Shown: positions 58,292 through 64,000 of the stretch, piece after piece
Layout: the number at the start of each line of letters is the position of its first letter
Position numbering within the stretch: position 1 is the first letter of the stretch
Assembly (NCBI RefSeq): GCF_003046585.1
Contig: NZ_QAAE01000008.1
Coordinates: 1 to 64,000 of the forward strand
DNA from: Nitrosomonas aestuarii
GTDB lineage: Bacteria > Pseudomonadota > Gammaproteobacteria > Burkholderiales > Nitrosomonadaceae
DNA length: 64,000 bases
Direction of reading: 5' to 3'
Made by a program: the position numbers and the translations under genes
Notes under the pieces: model-generated
Told to the model about the DNA's origin: nothing
The model's input: only the letters and a program-made list of their open reading frames with translations
The model's database searches: none

Positions 58292-59098
58292 ATGAGCAAA
58301 ATTATTGACCAGTATCACGTTAAAACAGAACCCTATTACCACTCCGTTGCAGATGAGGTGGAATTGTACGAAGCCGCTTACTCCGTACGCATGCCCATGA
58401 TGCTGAAAGGTCCTACCGGATGCGGCAAAACACGTTTTGTTGAGTATATGGCGTGGAAACTCAAAAAACCCTTGATCACAGTTGCCTGTAACGAAGACAT
58501 GACTGCGTCCGATCTGGTCGGCCGTTATCTCTTGGATGCCAAAGGAACCAACTGGCAGGATGGCCCGCTGGCCGTTGCCGCCCGTTATGGCGCCATCTGT
58601 TATCTCGATGAAGTCGTTGAAGCACGCCAGGACACCACTGTGGTGATTCATCCGCTCACCGATAATCGCCGCGTTTTACCACTGGAGAAAAAGGGCGAAC
58701 TGATCCAGGCACACAAAGATTTTCAGATTGTTATTTCCTATAACCCAGGTTATCAGAGCTTGATGAAAGACCTCAAGCAATCCACCAAGCAACGCTTTGG
58801 CGCACTGGATTTTAATTATCCCAATCATGAAATCGAAAGTGAAATAGTCGCCCATGAAACCGGCGTATCCAAGGAAATTGCGGAAAAACTGGTATCGATC
58901 GCCGAGCGCGCACGCAATCTGAAAGGCCATGGCCTTGATGAAGGTATTTCAACCCGTATGCTGATTTATGCAGGCAGCCTGATTGTCAAAAAAGTGGACC
59001 CCCATGCCGCATGCCGTGTTGCACTAGTACGGCCCATTACGGATGATCCGGATATGCGCGACGCACTGGACGCAGCAGTGACAACATTCTTCAATTAA
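58292..59098 (+). CDS. cbbQ: RuBisCO activase subunit CbbQ
   Basis: AAA+ ATPase of the MoxR class (268 aa) that, with CbbO, remodels inhibited RuBisCO and releases tight-binding sugar phosphates. Walker A is [13 protein letters not shown], Walker [11 protein letters not shown], and sensor motifs follow in SYNPGYQS. A good AGGAG precedes the ATG. The 148-base gap upstream contains the terminator after cbbS. Confidence 0.95.
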   Translation: MSKIIDQYHVKTEPYYHSVADEVELYEAAYSVRMPMMLKGPTGCGKTRFVEYMAWKLKKPLITVACNEDMTASDLVGRYLLDAKGTNWQDGPLAVAARYGAICYLDEVVEARQDTTVVIHPLTDNRRVLPLEKKGELIQAHKDFQIVISYNPGYQSLMKDLKQSTKQRFGALDFNYPNHEIESEIVAHETGVSKEIAEKLVSIAERARNLKGHGLDEGISTRMLIYAGSLIVKKVDPHAACRVALVRPITDDPDMRDALDAAVTTFFN

Positions 59099-59155
59099 TA
59101 ATGTCTATTATGCCTTAAAGAATAATTCTTTGATTTTGTGTAAAAAGGTGTGTAT

Positions 59156-61483
59156 ATGAGTGTTAATCTGGAAGACTATCAAGAAATACTGGAAGATCTG
59201 GAACCGGAGTCGGTTGCACTGCTGGAGAATGCCTGGCATGAAGCAAGTAAAGTACTTTCACCTCGTGGACTGGACAATTATATAAAAGGCGTGTCTGCAC
59301 TGCACAACTTGCGGCGGGGGCGTGGTCTGGTGGATTGCTGGATTGATGAAATTCCACAGGTTGTCAAAGAAATTGGCGAGGATATTGTCAGCGAATTAGC
59401 CACTGCGGTTCTCGCACTGGCATCAAGAACTTCGGGTTCAGTCATTGAACTGGTGCTGGCTACCGCCCCCACTGCTGCAAGACGCCTTGGTGATGCGGAA
59501 CTGTTCCAAAATTATCTGCAATTTCTCAACACCTTGATTGCACAAGCACCACGTGGTATTCGTCCGATGCTCGACAAGCTGGAAGTGCTTTTCGAGCAGC
59601 TTACCCTTGGTGGACTGCGTCGCTGGGCCATGTGGGGTGCACATGCGCATCGTACCGACTACGAAGAACAGGTCAGATATTTTTCCCTGGTATCCAAGGA
59701 ATCCCTGGCTATTCTACAAAAAGAACGTAAAGGCACGCTCTTTGTCGATGTGCAACGCCGCATAAACATGTACTTGCGCGCACTCTGGGCGCGCGACTTT
59801 TTCATGAAACCGACTTCCGGCGATTTTGAAACGCGCGAGGGCTATAGGCCTTTTATCGAGAATTATTTCATACACTTGCCAGATGCTTTTGACAATTTTG
59901 GCGATGTGTCGGCAACAGAAGTCTACCGTGCCGCCGCGGCCCATGCTGCCGCCCACCTCGTTGAAACGAAACAACCAATATCCGCCGAAAGTTTGAACCC
60001 CTTGCAAATGGCAGTGATTTCAGTCATTGAGGACGCGCGTATTGAGTCCCTGTCCATCCGTCGTTTTCCCGGACTACAAAAGACCTGGTCGGTATTGCAT
60101 ACTGCCACCTCGGACATGAATGTCAGCATAGGTGATTATCTCAACCGTTTGGCGCGCGCGTTGCTTGATCCGGAATATAAAGATAAAGACAAATGGATAG
60201 CAGAAGGTCGCCGTCTGTTTAAAGCCGCACAAGACAAACTTGAGAGCCATCAGATTTCATGGGACATCGGTGTACAGCTCGCGCATAGTTTGCTTGACAA
60301 AAAACTGCCGTTTAATCCTCGCACCGACACGATAACCGCGCCCTACCGCGATGATAATCGCTACTTCTGGGAGTTTGCGGAATTTGATTTCGACGAATCG
60401 ATCAGCGCTGGTTACGAAACGGTTAAACAAGTGCGCAAATATGTCAACGTGATGGAATTCGCCAACGAAGTAGAAGTTGAAACCGCCGGTGACGACGCGC
60501 AGGAAATATGGGTCATGGGCACTGAGTTTTTCCCCTATGAAGACGCGGGTGTGTCTTATAACGAAATGGAAGGCAAGGAGCCCGTATCGGCACCCTTTCA
60601 CTATTCGGAATGGGATTACCAGATCCAGCTCGAACGTCCGGATTGGGCTACAGTACAGGAAAAACGTGCCAAAATGGGCGACATGCAGTGTATCGACGAA
60701 ATCGCCACGCAATACAAACGCGAGATCACTCGCATGAAATTTTTGCTCGATGCCATGCAGCCACAAGGCACACGCCGCATCCGAAAACTTGAAGATGGCG
60801 ACGATATCGACATCAATGCAGCGATCCGCTCAATGATCGATATCCGCATGGGCATCCAGCCCGACCCCAGAATCATGATGCGTTCCGTCCGCAAAATACG
60901 CGACATCTCGGTATTGGTGCTGCTTGATCTATCCGAATCCACCAACGAGAAAGTCACCGGACAGGAATACACCGTGCTGGAACTGACCCGCCAGTCAACC
61001 GTGCTGCTGGCCAATGCTATCGATAAAATCGGTGATCCGTTCGCCATTCACGGCTTCTGTTCTGATGGCCGGCATGATGTCGAATACTACCGCTATAAAG
61101 ACTTTGAACAACCCTACGACGAAATACCCAAGGCCAAACTGGCAGGTATGACGGGACAACTCTCCACTCGCATGGGTGCGGCCATTCGCCACGCCAGTCA
61201 TTACCTGAAACAACAGAAATCATCCAAAAAACTGCTGCTCGTCATCACCGACGGCGAACCCGCCGACATCGACGTGCGCGATCCGCAGTATCTGCGTTTC
61301 GACACCAAAAAAGCCGTTGAAGAGGCCGCCCGCTCAGGTGTCATCACCTATTGTATGAGCCTCGACCCGCGTGCGGATCAATACGTATCACGGATTTTTG
61401 GCGAGCGCAATTACCTTGTCGTCGATCATGTGGAAAGATTGCCGGAGAAACTGCCGGCGTTGTATGCGGGACTGACGCGATAA
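59156..61483 (+). CDS. cbbO: RuBisCO activase adaptor CbbO
   Basis: Partner of CbbQ (775 aa) that docks the CbbQ hexamer onto RuBisCO through its von Willebrand factor A domain. The C-terminal vWA domain (about 580-775) has the metal-site motif LDLSESTN and ITDGEPADIDV. The long N-terminal part is CbbO-specific and mostly helical. I start at ATG 59156, with AAGGTG just upstream; a GTG two codons earlier is less likely. It lies 57 bases after cbbQ. Confidence 0.95.
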   Translation: MSVNLEDYQEILEDLEPESVALLENAWHEASKVLSPRGLDNYIKGVSALHNLRRGRGLVDCWIDEIPQVVKEIGEDIVSELATAVLALASRTSGSVIELVLATAPTAARRLGDAELFQNYLQFLNTLIAQAPRGIRPMLDKLEVLFEQLTLGGLRRWAMWGAHAHRTDYEEQVRYFSLVSKESLAILQKERKGTLFVDVQRRINMYLRALWARDFFMKPTSGDFETREGYRPFIENYFIHLPDAFDNFGDVSATEVYRAAAAHAAAHLVETKQPISAESLNPLQMAVISVIEDARIESLSIRRFPGLQKTWSVLHTATSDMNVSIGDYLNRLARALLDPEYKDKDKWIAEGRRLFKAAQDKLESHQISWDIGVQLAHSLLDKKLPFNPRTDTITAPYRDDNRYFWEFAEFDFDESISAGYETVKQVRKYVNVMEFANEVEVETAGDDAQEIWVMGTEFFPYEDAGVSYNEMEGKEPVSAPFHYSEWDYQIQLERPDWATVQEKRAKMGDMQCIDEIATQYKREITRMKFLLDAMQPQGTRRIRKLEDGDDIDINAAIRSMIDIRMGIQPDPRIMMRSVRKIRDISVLVLLDLSESTNEKVTGQEYTVLELTRQSTVLLANAIDKIGDPFAIHGFCSDGRHDVEYYRYKDFEQPYDEIPKAKLAGMTGQLSTRMGAAIRHASHYLKQQKSSKKLLLVITDGEPADIDVRDPQYLRFDTKKAVEEAARSGVITYCMSLDPRADQYVSRIFGERNYLVVDHVERLPEKLPALYAGLTR

Positions 61484-61518
61484 ATAATTGTAATATATTC
61501 TGTCTGCTATGGCGGATT

Positions 61519-61536
61519 GCGCGAGCTTATCTGTCT
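61519..61536 (+). repeat. 18-base repeat, copy 1
   Basis: GCGCGAGCTTATCTGTCT recurs with one mismatch at 62401-62418, on either side of the PuuD-like gene and in the same direction. Outside these 18 bases the flanks diverge, apart from a GGGC a few bases later. Its nature is unknown. Confidence 0.5.
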
Positions 61537-61699
61537 TTTTCTGGGCTTTTTAGCTTCGTTCAATTCACAGTTCAATCGACACTGAGCTTTTTGATTGATC
61601 GATACTGACACCGTTAATTTCCACAAAACATGCTATTTGTTATATGCTCAGATTACCTATCTTTAGCACCTAAAAATAATACTCGTACAGGGGATAACT

Positions 61700-62299
61700 A
61701 TGAATCCATTATTATCAATCAAAGGCACAATTGCCATTGGTTTTATTCTTGCATTTGCTGTTGCTTTCGGGTTGGGTAATGGCCTGGCCGGATTAAATGC
61801 AACGGTCTGGTTACATGTTTTAGCAGGTGTTTGTTGGATTGGCCTGCTTTATTACTTTAATTTTGTTCAAGTCCCTGGAGTCGGAGCTGCATTAGCGAAC
61901 CCTGACGGCCCGCAACCTGCTGCAATTAATAAATACATCGCACCAAGAGCCCTTTTATGGTTCCGTATGGCAGCAGCAGTCACCTGGTTAACCGGTATGA
62001 TCGCATTGGCTCAAATCGGTGGCGGTGTGCAAGGCATTATCAACGCATTCACGCTGACAAACGGCATGGCTGTCATAGGCTTAGGCTCCTGGTTAGGCAC
62101 CATCATGTTATTTAACGTTTGGGTACTGATCTGGCCCAACCAAAAGAAAATTCTTGGTCTTGATGGCAAAGAATATAGCGCTGATGTCATTGCAAACGCA
62201 AAAAAGACAGCACTTCTAGCATCACGTACCAACACCGCTTTATCGGTTCCAATGTTACTCTGCATGGTTGGATATGGCCATGGGTTAGTGTTTTATTGA
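61700..62299 (+). CDS. PuuD-like integral membrane protein
   Basis: A 199-residue membrane protein resembling the N-terminal membrane domain of the urate hydroxylase PuuD family (COG3748), without the cytochrome-c domain. It has about five helices; the signature is WLHVLAGVCWIGLLYYFNFVQ, followed by LLWFRMAAAVTWLTG and GSWLGTIMLFNVWVLIWPNQ. The family name reflects homology and does not prove a role in urate metabolism. A GGGGA ribosome binding site precedes the ATG. It lies 216 bases after cbbO and ends in a terminator. Confidence 0.78.
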   Translation: MNPLLSIKGTIAIGFILAFAVAFGLGNGLAGLNATVWLHVLAGVCWIGLLYYFNFVQVPGVGAALANPDGPQPAAINKYIAPRALLWFRMAAAVTWLTGMIALAQIGGGVQGIINAFTLTNGMAVIGLGSWLGTIMLFNVWVLIWPNQKKILGLDGKEYSADVIANAKKTALLASRTNTALSVPMLLCMVGYGHGLVFY

Positions 62300-62306
62300 A
62301 ACTCGT

Positions 62307-62340
62307 AAGGGGAGCGATAATTTGTATTTGCTCCCTTTTT
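62307..62340 (+). terminator. Rho-independent terminator after the PuuD-like gene
   Basis: GGGAGC (62310-62315) pairs with GCTCCC (62330-62335), and a run of five T (62336-62340) follows. It begins eight bases after the stop codon. Confidence 0.7.
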
Positions 62341-62400
62341 CCTGCGAGGAAGCCGGATTAATAGCGTCATGATTAGACTCAATCGACCCCTCTGACTGCG

Positions 62401-62418
62401 GCGCGAGCTTATCCGTCT
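62401..62418 (+). repeat. 18-base repeat, copy 2
   Basis: GCGCGAGCTTATCCGTCT, one mismatch from the copy at 61519-61536. Confidence 0.5.
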
Positions 62419-62534
62419 ATCGGGCATATCGAGTTGACTTAGGGCAGCTAATGGGTAACCACTTATTAGGTTAAATTGATTAAAAGAATCACAACTCACA
62501 TAACGCATTAAAGTATTTAATATGCCTGTTATTT

Positions 62535-62738
62535 CTATCTATTTATCCTAAACTCACGGTTCTTGCGTAATCCAAAAAGAAGCGACAAGAGCCCTACTAG
62601 GTTGATCGGCTTAAATGGAACTTGTCCTGACAAACCAATCACTTCCATCTTTGGCTTAGACCACAGTGTTGCTGCTGTACCCCATAAAGCTTGTTGAATT
62701 TTCTGGGTTAATTCGCGTTTTGTCCGGTAATCTCCCCC
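62535..62738 (-). pseudogene. C-terminal remnant of an unknown protein
   Basis: A 68-codon minus-strand reading with protein-like composition but no start codon at its 5' end; it is closed by an in-frame TAA at 62741-62739. It reads GDYRTKRELTQKIQQALWG and later SGQVPFKPINLVGLLSLL, ending in a hydrophobic helix and a basic tail (LRKNREFRINR). No family was recognised. It may be what is left of a truncated gene. Confidence 0.4.
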
Positions 62739-62890
62739 TTATTAACCGTAGTTAGTAGAGGTTAATGAGCTAAAAACAAAGGTAACAGTTCTTGCAATAC
62801 AACAAATGAAAAACTTCCGAATCATGCCTAAGTCCATTACGTTTGGTGCTCAGAAAAATCGCAACATCCGATGTTTGCATTTGATTAGCG

Positions 62891-63271
62891 CTAATCCGAA
62901 TGGTCATTTTCAATCGGATATCCCGCCTCTCGCCAGGCTTTAATGCCGCCATCCATCGACAATACATTGGCGTAACCCATTTGCTGCAGTGCATCCGCGG
63001 CTAAGGCAGAACGAAAGCCGCCACCGCAATACAATATAATGAGTTCCTGTCTACCGGGTATCGCTATTTCAATATCACGCTCGATAATGCCTTTTCCCAG
63101 ATGACGGGCACCTGCGGCATAACCGGACTGGTATTCGTGATCTTCACGCACATCGATAAAATGAAACTGATCACCCTGAGCTATCCGGGCATGCACATCA
63201 GCTGCAGTGCATTCTTTGATTCGCTGTTTTGCAGCATCTACCAATTTAAGAAAACCCGAATTATGCTGCAT
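62891..63271 (-). CDS. Cytoplasmic rhodanese-like protein
   Basis: Single rhodanese domain (126 aa) without a signal peptide. FHFIDVREDHEYQSGYAAGA leads to the active-site loop LYCGGGFRSALAADAL with the catalytic Cys, and DGGIKAWREAGYP closes the domain. A strong AGGAGG lies 6 bases before the ATG. It is distinct from the exported rhodanese at 23687-24094. Substrate and partner are unknown. Confidence 0.87.
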   Translation of the reverse strand: MQHNSGFLKLVDAAKQRIKECTAADVHARIAQGDQFHFIDVREDHEYQSGYAAGARHLGKGIIERDIEIAIPGRQELIILYCGGGFRSALAADALQQMGYANVLSMDGGIKAWREAGYPIENDHSD

Positions 63272-63562
63272 TATTTCCTCCTGATAATTAAAATTATAAC
63301 GGATGAATAGTGTCGTTCAAATAAATATGTTCTCGAAAGTCTGACCGATTGAAGCCAATAAACCATATCATATTGTGACAAACCCGTCAGGCAGCATTGC
63401 AATGCTCGTATCACAGAAAATTATAAATTTTACCAATAAAATAACCTGAAAATTAGAAGCAATGGAGCACCATCATTTTTTTATGCATCGCATCCTTTAG
63501 AACCGCTCGTTTTTTCAAACTACGCGCCAACAATATGCCTTATCTTTTTTATCGATCTTATG
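63272..63562. other. Intergenic region with nothing recognised
   Basis: AT-rich, with no gene or RNA recognised. It forms, with the terminator at 63563-63594, the roughly 350-base gap between the rhodanese and lectin genes. Confidence 0.35.
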
Positions 63563-63594
63563 AAAAAATAAAAACGGCGACCAATGGCCGCCGT
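63563..63594 (-). terminator. Rho-independent terminator of the lectin gene
   Basis: A nine-position stem with one mismatch (63574-63582 with 63586-63594), loop of three bases, followed on the minus strand by TTTTTATTTTTTC. It lies 28 bases after the stop of the PEP-CTERM gene. Confidence 0.75.
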
Positions 63595-63622
63595 AAAGAT
63601 GCAGAAACTTGATAGTCGATTG

Positions 63623-64000
63623 TTAAAGTGTTATCCAGGCCTTGCGACGACTCAACCCGAACCCTAGCAGGGCAATTGAAAAAAGCGCAAAAATGCCAGG
63701 TTCTGATATCGTGCCACCTGGATTGCCAGGATCTGTAATTGGATTAAACTGTCCATCAAAAACCCAACGCCGGATATCATGATCCGCGCCAGCATAACCC
63801 GTACCCGAAGTAAAACCGATAAAAGCATTGGTTGTACCTAACAAACCAACCAAATCAACGGCATGACTCATCAAAGCAGTCGCAGGCCGGATATCATCGA
63901 GCGCAAGACGCACTTCAAGTAAGTCGGTTAGTCCATTATAGTCAACCCAGGCGTGAAAAATCGTCCCGCTATCCAGCAGCGCAGGCAGGATGTCTGCACG
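63623..64000 (-). CDS. L-type lectin domain protein with PEP-CTERM anchor, 3' part
   Basis: The last 125 codons of a gene that begins beyond base 64000; the frame is open to the edge. The upstream part, FHAWVDYNGLTDLLEVRL then LLGTTNAFIGFTSGTGYAGA and DHDIRRWVF, matches the end of a legume-type (L-type) lectin fold. It is followed by a Gly/Pro linker and the sorting tail SEPGIFALFSIALLGFGLSRRK, a PEP-CTERM signal: motif SEP, membrane helix, basic end. Such proteins are cut and anchored by exosortase and exposed on the surface. Sugar specificity cannot be read from this part. Confidence 0.85.
   Translation of the reverse strand, partial: RADILPALLDSGTIFHAWVDYNGLTDLLEVRLALDDIRPATALMSHAVDLVGLLGTTNAFIGFTSGTGYAGADHDIRRWVFDGQFNPITDPGNPGGTISEPGIFALFSIALLGFGLSRRKAWITL

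Noticed and set aside
60257..60766. Minus-strand open frame of 169 codons
   Set aside because: Antisense to cbbO; no start signal and no family.
1..64000. CRISPR arrays, tRNA or rRNA genes, complete insertion sequences
   Set aside because: None seen: no regularly spaced repeats, no cloverleaf-like or rRNA-like segments, no transposase frame.

Overview
The window looks like the chromosome of an autotrophic betaproteobacterium of the Nitrosomonas group. The grounds are a form IA RuBisCO operon (cbbLS-cbbQ-cbbO) with divergent cbbR, an integron integrase of the type known from Nitrosomonas, a PEP-CTERM surface protein, a betaproteobacterial ndk-rlmN-pilW-rodZ-ispG-hisS-yfgM-bamB-der operon, and moderate GC. 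No ammonia-oxidation genes lie in the window, so the genus is inference. No tRNA, rRNA, intact insertion sequence or CRISPR array was seen.

Layout. 1-1.3 kb: the edge of an integron, with intI pointing right and a BrnT-like toxin gene pointing left off the window, where a first cassette would sit. 1.4-7.4 kb: yheT, trhP and dnaE. 7.4-14 kb: a TCA cluster on the minus strand (sdhB-sdhE-gltA-sucA-sucB) without sdhCDA or lpd beside it. 14-24 kb: the ndk-to-der operon (NTP balance, rRNA/tRNA methylation, pilus, cell shape, isoprenoids, His-tRNA, outer-membrane assembly) and a periplasmic rhodanese. 24-26 kb: a decayed region with a dicarboxylate symporter pseudogene. 26-37 kb: motility, with an HD-GYP c-di-GMP phosphodiesterase, fliE, a sigma-54 two-component pair (flrBC type) and fliFGHIJK. 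37-42 kb: a two-component system, hemE and a membrane diguanylate cyclase.

42-45.5 kb: nicotinate phosphoribosyltransferase and nicotinamidase, overlapping and each broken by a frameshift at a short G run, then a helix-hairpin-helix protein with an extreme lysine tail. 45.6-51.3 kb: ppx and ppk (polyphosphate), converging, and a second diguanylate cyclase. 51.7-55.1 kb: a SpoIIAA/STAS-like protein, two small membrane proteins, a GNAT acetyltransferase and a secreted polysaccharide-lyase-like protein. 55.1-61.5 kb: the Calvin-cycle locus, with candidate CbbR sites, a cbbL-cbbS hairpin and a rho-independent terminator between cbbS and cbbQ that should favour cbbLS over the activase genes. 61.7-64 kb: a PuuD-like membrane protein, a gene remnant, a second rhodanese and the 3' part of an L-type lectin PEP-CTERM gene.

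The most noteworthy observations are the integron boundary, the double frameshift in the NAD salvage pair, the lysine-tailed HhH protein, the lyase-like exoprotein and the regulatory layout of the cbb locus.
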